A stretch of 64,000 nt of DNA from Ectopseudomonas composti (GTDB lineage Bacteria > Pseudomonadota > Gammaproteobacteria > Pseudomonadales > Pseudomonadaceae): NCBI RefSeq assembly GCF_001567565.1, contig NZ_LSSW01000025.1, positions 62,001 through 126,000 of the forward strand, in the 5' to 3' direction. Positions 37,176 through 45,594 of this stretch are shown here, one piece after another (within the stretch, counting starts at the first letter, position 1; each line of letters begins with the position of its first letter). The notes beneath the pieces are model-generated. The model made no database searches and was not told the DNA's origin. It saw nothing but the letters and a program-made list of their open reading frames with translations. The position numbers were made by a program, and so were the translations under genes.

Positions 37176-37915
37176 TTGCTTTCCTTCATCGATTGATGCA
37201 CGGGGAAAATTGCCTGGACGATGGTGCCCTGCCCGGGGTGGCTGAAGATGATCACCGGGCCGCCCAGTTGCTTGCCGCGCTCGCGCATGCCGGACAGTCC
37301 GGTGGAGTCGGGCAGGATGTCGCTGAGGATGAAGCCCTGTCCGTCATCGAATATTTCCAGAACGTAGTCGTTCTCCCGCTGCTCCAGGCTCACTTCGGCT
37401 CTGGAGGCATTGGCGTGACGCAGGATGTTGGTCAGCGATTCCTGGACGATGCGATAGAGATGGGCCGCGCGTCGCGGCTCCAGCTCCAGATCTTGTTTGG
37501 GCAGGTTGCAGCGACAGTCGACCTCGGAGAGCTGGCGAAATTCATCGATCAAGCCTTTGAGGGTATTGCTCAGGTTGTGCTGCAGCTTCTTGATGGGCGC
37601 CCCGTTGCTGATTTCACGGACGACCTCGATGGCGCTATGGGAAATGCTGCTCAGGCGCTCGATGTGACCCAGCAGATCAGGGCGGTCCTGGCCGAGATGG
37701 ATGCGCAGCACGCCCAGTCCTTGTTGCAGTGCGGTGAGTTGCTGTCCCAGCTCGTCGTGTAGTTCACGCGCGATACGCTTGCGTTCCTGAGTGCGGGCAA
37801 GAGCGCAGAGCCTGGCTTGCTGCGACTGGCAGCTGGGACAGGCGGCTTCGGTATCTGGTTTTTGTTGTTTGCGAGGAGGGAGGTTGTAGTGCGAGAGCGT
37901 CGTTGTAATGTTCAC
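37172..37915 (-). CDS. Sensor-less UhpB-type histidine kinase, cluster 2
   Basis: About 247 aa from the GTG at 37915; the frame is open to 38026, but the extra stretch is Pro/Arg-rich and unconvincing. A short N-terminal part has three cysteines (CPSC at 26-29 and C37), then HisKA_3 with His53 (ARELHDELGQQLTAL) and HATPase_c (DDGQGFILSD, GLSGMRERG). It has no PAS domain or membrane helix, unlike the 600-aa kinase of cluster 1. The CPSC..C group could bind metal or respond to redox state; this is inference. The start is uncertain. Confidence 0.8.
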   Translation of the reverse strand: MNITTTLSHYNLPPRKQQKPDTEAACPSCQSQQARLCALARTQERKRIARELHDELGQQLTALQQGLGVLRIHLGQDRPDLLGHIERLSSISHSAIEVVREISNGAPIKKLQHNLSNTLKGLIDEFRQLSEVDCRCNLPKQDLELEPRRAAHLYRIVQESLTNILRHANASRAEVSLEQRENDYVLEIFDDGQGFILSDILPDSTGLSGMRERGKQLGGPVIIFSHPGQGTIVQAIFPVHQSMKESK

Positions 37916-38446
37916 CTTGGCTCTATCTCTTCTTGGCGCGGGGCGGGCAATCCACCGCTGGGCTGGCACGGGTTGGGGAGCTTCTGGCCAGCGTATGGGC
38001 CTTATGCGAGGAAGGACGCCCAACATCGAAACAAGAAGTAACGGAAGATGAGGACTTCACTCGCCGAGGGGCGGGTGAGTTGAGATGTGCATTCCCCTGT
38101 TTCCAGTCACTTGGACGAGAGGCCGGTACCGTTCGGAGACAGTCGGGTGCAGCTCAGCGTTTTAGCTGCACCGGTATTTACCCGTCTCCATAAATAGTGT
38201 GGCGACCGGTCTTTGGCGGGGGGAGGGGCGGGGCAAGTGCATCGGCCACCAGATGGCTGATGCCTTCGTGGGACTGAGTGATCATGGTAAAGGCTCTGCT
38301 TGTCCGATGACCTAGCATATCGCCCGTGCAGCTCGTGAGGACAGCAGGAAATCAGCCTGATGCTGGAATCTTGGCGTGGTCGACGAACCTGTGTCGTCGA
38401 TGCCTGTGCGTCAGGTCTCAGAACCCCGATACGCGTGCCGTGCGCG
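37916..38446. other. Intergenic region upstream of cluster 2
   Basis: About 530 bp (420 bp if the kinase starts at 38026) without a convincing gene. It is the probable promoter region of the cluster 2 kinase-regulator pair. It holds one clear dyad (38146-38172) and GC-rich runs (GGCGGGGGGAGGGG near 38215). I see no promoter hexamers good enough to call. Confidence 0.5.
38146..38172. promoter_or_regulatory. 9-bp inverted repeat upstream of cluster 2
   Basis: GGTGCAGCT - N9 - AGCTGCACC is a perfect 9-bp dyad. No T-tract follows on either strand, so an operator is somewhat more likely than a terminator. It is about 230 bp upstream of the kinase start. Confidence 0.35.
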
Positions 38447-39301
38447 TCAGTGCGGAATCTCGATTCCCCGCATGCGCTCGGCGCGGCGGCGCAGCAGTTC
38501 GATGGTCACCAGCAGGGCGATGGACACCAGGATCAGCAGCGTGGCGATGGCCAGGATGCTCGGGTTGATCTGCTCGCGCAGGCCCGAAAACATCTGCCGC
38601 GGGATGGTGCGCTGCTGCGGCCCGGCCATGAACAGGATGACCACCACTTCATCGAACGAGGTGATGAAGGCGAACAGCGCGCCGGAGATCACGCCTGGGC
38701 GGATCAGCGGCATGATCACGTCGAAGAACACCCGGATCGGCGTGGCGCCGAGATTCAGCGCGGCACGTGCCAGGCTGTAGTCGAAGCCGGTCAGGGTGGC
38801 GGTGACGGTGATGATGACGAAAGGCGTACCCAGTGCGGCGTGCGCCAGGATCACTCCCAGATAGCCGCCGGCCAGGCCCAGGTTGGAGTAGAAGAAGAAC
38901 ATGCCGGCGGCGGTGATGATCAGCGGCACGATCATCGGCGACAACAGCAGGGCGGTGATGAAACGGCGAAACGGCATCTCGTCGCGGGCCAGGCCCACGG
39001 CGGCGCAGGTGCCCAGAGTCGTGGCCAGGACGGTGGAGAGAATGCCGATGAAGAAGCTGTTCTTGATCGCCAGGATCCACTTCGGATCGTTGAGGATTTC
39101 GCTATACCAGCGCAGTGAATAGGCCTCGGGGTCCAGCTTCAGCATGCCTTCGGTGAAGCTGAAGAAGGGTTCGGCGTTGAACGACAGCGGCACGATCACC
39201 AGGATCGGCAGGATCAGGAACAGCAGCACCAGCCAGGAGCTGAGCTTGAGCAGCCAGTGGCCGAGGTGGTGCCAGAAGCCGTAGTAGGCTGGAATTTTCA
39301 T
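38447..39301 (-). CDS. ABC transporter permease, PotI-like (polyamine family)
   Basis: 284 aa. Six TM segments with the binding-protein-dependent transport EAA-type loop (ALNLGATPIRVFFDVIMPLI). The N-terminus MKIPAYYGFWHHLGHWLLKL is typical of PotI-type permeases. It is the last gene of a four-gene unit (ATPase, binding protein, permease 1, permease 2). It imports a polyamine or similar small cation or amino compound; the substrate is not decided by sequence. Confidence 0.88.
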   Translation of the reverse strand: MKIPAYYGFWHHLGHWLLKLSSWLVLLFLILPILVIVPLSFNAEPFFSFTEGMLKLDPEAYSLRWYSEILNDPKWILAIKNSFFIGILSTVLATTLGTCAAVGLARDEMPFRRFITALLLSPMIVPLIITAAGMFFFYSNLGLAGGYLGVILAHAALGTPFVIITVTATLTGFDYSLARAALNLGATPIRVFFDVIMPLIRPGVISGALFAFITSFDEVVVILFMAGPQQRTIPRQMFSGLREQINPSILAIATLLILVSIALLVTIELLRRRAERMRGIEIPH

Positions 39302-39341
39302 AAGTGCGAATCCAGGCTGGAGCGTCGGCAGTCGTTACCGC

Positions 39342-39401
39342 TAGCCCGGATGCAATCCGGGAAGGCGCCCTTGCCGGGATACCCGGATTGCATCCGGGCT
39401 A
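39342..39401. repeat. Inverted pair of CCCGGATTGCATCCGGGC-type repeats
   Basis: TAGCCCGGATGCAATCCGGG (39342-39361) faces its complement (39382-39401) in the spacer between the two permease genes. It is the same dispersed element as at 2208 and 49371. Within a transcription unit such a hairpin can act as a 3' stabiliser or attenuate the distal gene. Confidence 0.8.
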
Positions 39402-39434
39402 CGTCGCTGCGTCGCGATGCTGATACGGGCATGG

Positions 39435-40670
39435 TCATCCCAACTTGATGTTGCTGGCGCCGACGAAACGGTCGTACACCCAATACAGCAGCAGGATCAG
39501 GCCGAGCAGCAGCGAGCCCAGCGCGGCGGCCAGCTCCCAGTTGTTCGAGCGCTGCATGTGGAAGGCGATGATGTTGCTGATCATCTGCCCATCGGTACCG
39601 CCGACCAGCGCCGGAGTGATGTAGTAACCCACCGAGATGATGAATACCAGGAGTGCCCCGGCGCTGAGGCCGGGCAGGGTCATCGGGAAGTAGATGCGGG
39701 CGAACGCCGGGATCGGTTTGTCGCCCAGGCTGAGCGCTGCGCGCATGTAGCTGGGGTCGATGCCGCGCATCACGCTGTACAGCGGCAGGATCATGAACGG
39801 CAGCAGGATGTGGGTCATCGCCACCACGGTGGCGAACGAGGTGTAGAGCATCTCGAAGGGCTGGCCGATCAGGCCGATGCCCATGAGAAAGGAGTTGATC
39901 ACGCCGTTGGTCTGCAGCAGGGCGATCCATGAGGTGGTGCGCACCAGCAGGGAGGTCCAGAACGGCAACAGCACCAGTACCAGCAGCAGGTTGGCGCGAT
40001 TCGAAGGCAGCCCGGCAAGGTAGTAGGCCAGCGGGTAGCCGAGCAGGGCGCAGAGCAGGGTGATGACCAGCGCCATGTTCAGGGTCTTGGTGTACAGCTG
40101 CAGGTAGATCTGCGTGTCCTGGCGCACCTGAATGCCTTCGTCAGGGTGCAGTTCGAGGTCCAGGGCAGTCAGGTAGTAGTCATAGGTGTAGACCTTGCCG
40201 GCACGCTCGATGGCGTACCACAGCTCGGGTTTGCTCCAGTTGCGATGGGCGTCGAGCAGGGTCTTTACGCCCTGGGTTTCCAGCTTCTGGGCGTCCAGAC
40301 GGCCAATACGGCGGGCGCTGGATTTGACCACGCTGGACATGCCGGTATACGCGCGGTTGAACTCCTCGGAGAGCTTGCCGGACAGGCGTTGCTCGTTGAG
40401 CCCATGCAGCTCCGTGACGAAGACCTGCAGCGTCTTCTCGTCCGGTAGTTGCTTGTGATCGTCCCAGCGCTGGAGTTCGGCCAGGGTCAGGGGAATCAGC
40501 TCGGCCACCGTCGGGTGATGCACGCTGCGCCACAGCATGGTGCCGATCGGCGCAACGAAGGTGACGAGGATGAATAGCAGCAGCGGCACCACGAACAGGA
40601 AGGCGGTCAGGCGCTTCTTGCGTCGGGCGCTGGCCGCTTGGCCGGCTTCGCTGGTAGTCAGGGATGACAA
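39435..40670 (-). CDS. ABC transporter permease, PotH/PotB-like with large periplasmic insert
   Basis: 411 aa, longer than a normal PotH (about 300). After TM1 (about 24-46) an insertion of roughly 150 residues (HHPTVAELIPLTLAEL ... LHPDEGIQVRQD) lies outside before the usual five TM segments. The EAA-like loop is present (AALSLGDKPIPAFARIYFPM). It is partner of the PotI-like protein. Such inserts occur in some Pseudomonas amino/polyamine permeases and may contact the binding protein. Confidence 0.87.
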   Translation of the reverse strand: MSSLTTSEAGQAASARRKKRLTAFLFVVPLLLFILVTFVAPIGTMLWRSVHHPTVAELIPLTLAELQRWDDHKQLPDEKTLQVFVTELHGLNEQRLSGKLSEEFNRAYTGMSSVVKSSARRIGRLDAQKLETQGVKTLLDAHRNWSKPELWYAIERAGKVYTYDYYLTALDLELHPDEGIQVRQDTQIYLQLYTKTLNMALVITLLCALLGYPLAYYLAGLPSNRANLLLVLVLLPFWTSLLVRTTSWIALLQTNGVINSFLMGIGLIGQPFEMLYTSFATVVAMTHILLPFMILPLYSVMRGIDPSYMRAALSLGDKPIPAFARIYFPMTLPGLSAGALLVFIISVGYYITPALVGGTDGQMISNIIAFHMQRSNNWELAAALGSLLLGLILLLYWVYDRFVGASNIKLG

Positions 40671-40714
40671 GGCGTTACTCCGATGGATTCAGCCCCACTG
40701 CTCCCCCGGTTCCC

Positions 40715-40761
40715 GTGGGAGGCGCTTCAGCGGCGATGGTCGCGGCTAAAGCCCCTCCTAC
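40715..40761. repeat. REP-type inverted pair between permease and binding-protein genes
   Basis: GTGGGAGGCGCTTCAGCGGC (40715) and its degenerate complement ending CCTCCTAC (40761) belong to the GTAGGAGCGGCTTCAGCC family. The pair lies within the 119-bp gap between the binding-protein and first permease genes. Confidence 0.75.
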
Positions 40762-40789
40762 AGGTCGGAGGAAACAGGGCGTTGGTGCT

Positions 40790-41863
40790 TTACTTCAGCA
40801 GCCACTCGTTGAACTTCTCGCCCAGCGATTCGCCGTAGTCGGCCCAGAACTCGGAGCCGGCCTGGATACCCTGGTTCAGGTGCGCGGTCGGCAGGTGCGG
40901 AGTAGCGCTCTGGTCAGCCAGCGGCATCGACGACTTGCGAGTCGGGCCGTAGGCCACGTCCGGCATGCCGGCCAGCGGCTTGGAGCCGGTGGCGAACTTG
41001 ATGAACTCCATGGCTAGGTCCTTCTTCTTCGAGCCCTTGACGATGGCCCAGGCGTCGAGGTCGTAGACGTGGCCGTCCCAGACGATTTCGAAGGGTTTGT
41101 TCTCCTGCACGATGGCATCGTAGAAGCGCCCGTTGGCCGACTGCACTAGCACGGCGCCGCCATCGTTGAGCAGCTGCGGCGCCTGCGACCAGGAGTCGAA
41201 CCAGACGATGTCCTTCTTGATGCTGTCCAGCTTGGCGAACGCGCGTTGCTGGCCTTCCGGGGTGGCGAGTACTTCGTAGACGTCTTTCGGTGCGACGCCA
41301 TCGGCCATCAGCGCCCACTCCATGTTCACCTGCGGGCGTTTGCGCATCGCGCGTTTGCCGGGGATCTTGCTGGTGTCGAAGAAGTCGCCAATGCTGGTGG
41401 CCTTGGTGCCACCGATGGTGTTGTCGTTATAGGCGAACACCACCGACCAGACGATGTTGCCCACCGCGCATTCGCTGGCCAGGGCCTCGGGGATGAAGTC
41501 CTGGGCGGCTGGGGTACCGTCGATGCCGGCTGGCAGCACGCTGTGGTCGAGGGTTTCCAGCAGGCCTTCGGAGCAGGCGCGCTCGAGGTCGATGACCTCG
41601 AAGTCGACCACATCCCACTGGATATTGCCGGACTCGACCTGGGCCTTGATCTCGGCGACGCCGCCCGAGTAGTCCTCGAACAGCACCTTGACCCCGGACT
41701 CGGCCTGGTAGGGGTCGATGACGTGCTTCTTCTGCGCGGCGCCGTATGCACCACCCCAGGACACGACGGTGAGGCTGTCCTGGGCGCTGGCGTTGCCGGC
41801 GGTGAGCCCCAGTGCCGCCACCAGGGCGAAGGTGGAAACGCTGGTAGTCAGTGATCTAGCCAT
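40790..41863 (-). CDS. Periplasmic substrate-binding protein, PotD/PotF family
   Basis: 357 aa. A signal peptide (MARSLTTSVSTFALVAALGLTAGNASA) precedes the mature SBP_bac fold: LTVVSWGGAYGAAQKK, WDVVDFEVIDLERAC, IVWSVVFAYN and MRKRPQVNMEWAL. It binds the transported solute in the periplasm. It is the second gene of the transporter operon. The family covers spermidine, putrescine, 4-aminobutyrate-like and other compounds, so no substrate is named. Confidence 0.88.
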   Translation of the reverse strand: MARSLTTSVSTFALVAALGLTAGNASAQDSLTVVSWGGAYGAAQKKHVIDPYQAESGVKVLFEDYSGGVAEIKAQVESGNIQWDVVDFEVIDLERACSEGLLETLDHSVLPAGIDGTPAAQDFIPEALASECAVGNIVWSVVFAYNDNTIGGTKATSIGDFFDTSKIPGKRAMRKRPQVNMEWALMADGVAPKDVYEVLATPEGQQRAFAKLDSIKKDIVWFDSWSQAPQLLNDGGAVLVQSANGRFYDAIVQENKPFEIVWDGHVYDLDAWAIVKGSKKKDLAMEFIKFATGSKPLAGMPDVAYGPTRKSSMPLADQSATPHLPTAHLNQGIQAGSEFWADYGESLGEKFNEWLLK

Positions 41864-41897
41864 TGCTGTGCTCCATTTGCTTCTACTAGTTGTGGGG

Positions 41898-43016
41898 TCA
41901 GAGCGTCGTCGGCACTTCGGATCGGTCCAGGGCCTGGCTGTCTTCCGGCTGCCAGGTCAGGGCGATCTCTTCCTGAGCGCTGAGTTGTGGGGCTGAACTG
42001 TCGTTCAGATTCTTCACCACCAGCTCACTACCGCTGGCGGTCTCGAAGTGGTAGCGGATGTACTCGCCGACGTAGTGGCGGGTGACGAAACGGGCCTTGA
42101 CCTGATTGCCGCTGTCGCCGAGGCGGGTGGTGAAATTGAGCTTTTCCGGGCGTACCGACACCGTGGTGGCCAGGCCGACTTCGCTGCAGTTGGCCTTGAG
42201 CGTGCTGACCAGGCCGCCGTCGTCGAGACGCACCTGCACCCGCTCCGCCTCGACCGCCTCGATCACCCCAGGCAGCTTGTTGCTCTCGCCGATGAAGTCG
42301 GCGACGAACAGATTGGCCGGCCGCTCGTAGAGCACGTGGGGCGCGGCGCATTGCTGCACCACGCCATTGTTGAACACGGCGATACGGTCACTCATGGTCA
42401 GCGCTTCGGTCTGATCGTGGGTCACGTAGATCACGGTGAAACCGAGTTGCTCGTGCAGGCGCTTGATCTCGAACTGCATCTGCTCGCGCAGTTTCTTGTC
42501 CAGCGCACCGAGCGGTTCGTCCATCAGTACGATGTCCGGCGCGAAGATCAGCGCGCGTGCCAGCGCCACGCGTTGACGCTGACCGCCAGAGAGCTGGCCC
42601 GGGTAGCGACCGCCGAAGGCCTGCAGTTCGACCAGGGCGAGGTATTGCTCGACCTTGGCGTGGATTTCGTCCTTGGGCAGTTTGCGAATCTTCAGCGGGT
42701 AGGCGAGGTTCTCGCGGATGGTCATGTGCGGGAACAGCGCGTACTGCTGGAAGACCATGCCGATGTTGCGCGCGTAGGGGGCGATACTGGTGACATTGCG
42801 GCCGTTGATCAGGATTTCGCCGCTGGTCACGTCCTCGAAGCCGGCGAGCATCATCAGGCAGGTGGTCTTGCCGGAGCCGGAGGGGCCGAGCAGGGTGATG
42901 AACTCGCCCTTGGCCACGTCGAGGTTGAAGTCCTTGACCACCAGGGTCTTGTGATCGTAGGTCTTCTTGACGTTGGTGAATCGCAGGAACGCGTCGTTCC
43001 CAGCCTGCGCAGTCAT
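41898..43016 (-). CDS. ABC transporter ATPase, PotA-like
   Basis: 372 aa from the ATG at 43016 (GGGGAGGA just upstream); a longer open frame to 43139 is not supported. Walker A GPSGSGKTT, Q-loop FQQYALFPHM, signature LSGGQRQRVALARAL, Walker B VLMDEPLGALD and the H-loop His of VTHD are all present. A C-terminal TOBE domain (about 280-360) is typical of PotA/FbpC-type proteins. It powers the transporter encoded by the three genes downstream. Confidence 0.93.
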   Translation of the reverse strand: MTAQAGNDAFLRFTNVKKTYDHKTLVVKDFNLDVAKGEFITLLGPSGSGKTTCLMMLAGFEDVTSGEILINGRNVTSIAPYARNIGMVFQQYALFPHMTIRENLAYPLKIRKLPKDEIHAKVEQYLALVELQAFGGRYPGQLSGGQRQRVALARALIFAPDIVLMDEPLGALDKKLREQMQFEIKRLHEQLGFTVIYVTHDQTEALTMSDRIAVFNNGVVQQCAAPHVLYERPANLFVADFIGESNKLPGVIEAVEAERVQVRLDDGGLVSTLKANCSEVGLATTVSVRPEKLNFTTRLGDSGNQVKARFVTRHYVGEYIRYHFETASGSELVVKNLNDSSAPQLSAQEEIALTWQPEDSQALDRSEVPTTL

Positions 43017-43071
43017 AGTCCTCCCCACTGTCGGCAATCCGGAGCCTGCTCGTGGCCAAGGCTCCAGCTTC

Positions 43072-43083
43072 TGAATCGATTCA
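43072..43083. promoter_or_regulatory. Perfect palindrome TGAATCGATTCA in the transporter leader
   Basis: A 12-bp perfect palindrome lies 56 bp before the ATPase start. A candidate promoter reading to the left (TTGAAT at 43182-43177, N16, TATCAG at 43160-43155) is upstream of it. Either could be chance; an operator in the leader is possible. Confidence 0.3.
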
Positions 43084-43247
43084 CCTCCTGCTTGGGAGGC
43101 GTTCGTTGTGTGGTTAGCCAAAAGCAATAAGCAAGCCACATGACCAGTGGCCGGCTGATAGCGCTCTGCTATGCAGATTCAAGCCTAGTCCATGCGGGGC
43201 GAGATGCGAGGCGGGTGTGGGCGCAGGTAACAGCGCGGGGGAAAGAG

Positions 43248-43276
43248 GCACCTGTCGAAACGCACTCGACAGGTGC
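43248..43276 (-). terminator. Hairpin terminator after the RlmI-like gene
   Basis: A perfect 11-bp stem GCACCTGTCGA / TCGACAGGTGC with a 7-nt loop lies 8 bp after the stop and is followed on the minus strand by CTCTTTCC. It separates the methyltransferase gene from the transporter operon. Confidence 0.7.
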
Positions 43277-43283
43277 AGGTTGC

Positions 43284-44483
43284 TCAGCTGTTGGGCAGCA
43301 GGCGGACGGTCAGGCTCTTGATGTAGCGGGTTTCGTTGATCGCCGGGTGCACCGGATGATCCGGACCCTGGGCGCCGCGTTCGAGCAGCTGGATGTTGCG
43401 GTCCAGATGGCGGGCGCTGGTCAGCAGGATGTTCTGCAGGTTGTCTTCTTCCAAGTGCATCGAGCAGCTGGCGCTGACCAGGATGCCGTCCTTGTTGAGC
43501 AGGCGCATGGCGGTTTCGTTGAGGCGACGATAAGCGGCCTCGCCGTTCTTGATGTCCTTCTTGCGCTTGATGAAGGCGGGTGGATCGGCGATCACCACGT
43601 CGAAACGTTCTTCGGCGGCCTTGAGCTCGCGCAGGGCGGCGAACACGTCGCCTTCCACGCAGGTAACCTTTTCGGCGAAGCCGTTGAGCGCCGCGTTGCG
43701 CTCCACGCCATCGAGGGCGAAGGCCGAAGCGTCCACGCAGAACACTTCGCTGGCGCCAAAGGCCGCGGCCTGCACACCCCAGCCGCCGATGTAGCTGAAC
43801 AGGTCGAGCACGCGCTTGCCCTTGACGTAGGGCGCCAGGCGCGCGCGGTTCATGCGGTGGTCATAGAACCAGCCGGTTTTCTGCCCTTCGATCACCGGCG
43901 CTTCGAATTTCACGCCGTTCTCTTCCAGCGCGACCCACTCCGGCACCACGCCGAAGGCGGTGTCGACATAGCGCTCGAGACCTTCGGCGTCGCGTGCGCT
44001 TGAGTCGTTCTTGAACAGGATGCCGCTGGGTTTGCACACCTGGATCAGGGCGGCGAGCACGTCGTCCTTGTGCGCCTCCATGGTGGCGGAGGCCAACTGC
44101 ACCACCAGAATGTCGAAGAAACGGTCGACCACCAGACCCGGCAGCAGGTCGGAATCGCCATACACCAGGCGATAGCAGGGTTTGTCGAACAGCCGCTCGC
44201 GCAGGCTCAGGGCCACGTTGAGGCGATGCACCAGCAGCGATTTGTCCAGCACGTGCTTGACGTCGCGCGACAGCAGGCGGGCGCAGATCAGATTGTTCGG
44301 GCTCATGGCGACGATGCCCAGCGGCTTGCCGCCGGCCGCTTCGAGGACGGCCTGGTCGCCGGCCGCAAAGCCATGCAGCGGAGTGGCGGCGACATCGATC
44401 TCGTTGCTGTACACCCACAGATGGCCGGCGCGCAGGCGTCGGTCGGCGTTGGCTTTCAGGCGCAGACTGGGCAGGGAAGACAT
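43284..44483 (-). CDS. rlmI: 23S rRNA cytosine-C5 methyltransferase, RlmI family
   Basis: 399 aa. An N-terminal PUA domain (RLRAGHLWVYSNEID) is followed by a central EEHEE-like domain and a Rossmann SAM methyltransferase domain (VLDLFSYIGGWGVQAAAFGA, VIADPPAF, SASCSMH with the conserved Cys). The length and order match RlmI (YccW), which makes m5C1962 in 23S rRNA. Single gene with its own terminator. Confidence 0.88.
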   Translation of the reverse strand: MSSLPSLRLKANADRRLRAGHLWVYSNEIDVAATPLHGFAAGDQAVLEAAGGKPLGIVAMSPNNLICARLLSRDVKHVLDKSLLVHRLNVALSLRERLFDKPCYRLVYGDSDLLPGLVVDRFFDILVVQLASATMEAHKDDVLAALIQVCKPSGILFKNDSSARDAEGLERYVDTAFGVVPEWVALEENGVKFEAPVIEGQKTGWFYDHRMNRARLAPYVKGKRVLDLFSYIGGWGVQAAAFGASEVFCVDASAFALDGVERNAALNGFAEKVTCVEGDVFAALRELKAAEERFDVVIADPPAFIKRKKDIKNGEAAYRRLNETAMRLLNKDGILVSASCSMHLEEDNLQNILLTSARHLDRNIQLLERGAQGPDHPVHPAINETRYIKSLTVRLLPNS

Positions 44484-44621
44484 GAGTTCGGGCTCCGCGG
44501 GGAAAAGAGCGGGATTATAGCGGTTTGCGCGCAGGCCCGGCGTTTACAAAAGTCGGCTGCGGGCAGGTCTGCGCTTTGGCTAGACTGTGTGCTACTTCTC
44601 ATCGTGCGCGATCCCTTTTCC

Positions 44622-45488
44622 ATGACCTACGAACTCACCGCCGAACAGATCCAGCAAGTCCTGCAGGGGATCAGCGTACCGCCGCAGCCGCAGATCATGG
44701 TCGACCTGCAGATGGAGCAGGTCATGCCCAGCCCCGATCTGCGCAGCATCGCCAAGCTGATCAGCCAGGATCCGGGGCTGTCCGGTGCGTTGCTGAAGAT
44801 CGTCAACTCTCCGCATTTCGGCCTTGCCAATCGCATCGCTTCGATCCAGCAGGCGGTCAACCTGCTGGGCTGCAACACCGTGATCAACCTGATCAACGCG
44901 CAGTCGATCAAAGGTGAGCTGACCGATGAAGCGATCCTGGTGCTCAACCGTTTCTGGGACAGTGCCCAGGATGTGGCGATGACCTGCCTGACCCTGGCCA
45001 AGCGCCTCGGTTACCACTCGCCTGACGAAGCCTACAGCTTGGGGTTGTTCCACGACTGCGGCATTCCGCTGATGATCAAGCGCTTCCCCAATTACATGCT
45101 GGTGCTGGAGGAGGCCTATGCCAGCGCCAGTGACGAGTGCCGTGTGGTCGATACCGAGAACCGCCTGCTGACCACCAACCATGCCGTGGTGGGGTACTTC
45201 ACCGCGCGCTCCTGGCGTCTGCCGGAGCACCTCTGCGAGGTCATCGCCAACCACCACAATGCCTCGTCGATCTTCAACGATGAGTCCGGGCGCGATGCGC
45301 AGCTCAAGACGCTGCTGGGTATCCTGAAGATGGCCGAGCATATCTGCGAGACCCATCGCGTACTGGGTGGCCAGGCTGTCGACATGGAATGGCAGTACAT
45401 TTCGCAGTCGATCCTGGAGTATGTGGGGCTGTCGGAGTACGACTTCGAGAACCTGCGTGAGAGCATCCGCGACCTGGCCGTGCTCTGA
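44622..45488 (+). CDS. HDOD domain signalling protein
   Basis: 288 aa. The HDOD fold covers about residues 15-210: LPP-like PPQPQIMVDLQ, ISQDPGLSGALLKIVNSPHFG, NLLGCNTVINLI and LFHDCGIPLM, where an H-D pair is kept. HDOD proteins are HD-fold relatives that usually act in signalling without proven enzyme activity. The ATG at 44622 follows a stretch open for more than 500 bp upstream, opposite the rlmI-like gene, which has no family similarity. It is divergent from rlmI. Confidence 0.87.
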   Translation: MTYELTAEQIQQVLQGISVPPQPQIMVDLQMEQVMPSPDLRSIAKLISQDPGLSGALLKIVNSPHFGLANRIASIQQAVNLLGCNTVINLINAQSIKGELTDEAILVLNRFWDSAQDVAMTCLTLAKRLGYHSPDEAYSLGLFHDCGIPLMIKRFPNYMLVLEEAYASASDECRVVDTENRLLTTNHAVVGYFTARSWRLPEHLCEVIANHHNASSIFNDESGRDAQLKTLLGILKMAEHICETHRVLGGQAVDMEWQYISQSILEYVGLSEYDFENLRESIRDLAVL

Positions 45489-45594
45489 GTCTTCGCTCGC
45501 TGCGCCGCTGGGCGAAGGTGCAGGCGGCGCGCTCTACCGCTTTGCGGGCCGCTCCTGCTAAGGTGGCGCACCGCCGTTCTGCTGCCGTGTAGCC

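Noticed and set aside
44070..44621. Extension of the HDOD protein upstream
   Set aside because: It is antisense to the rlmI-like gene and has no family similarity.
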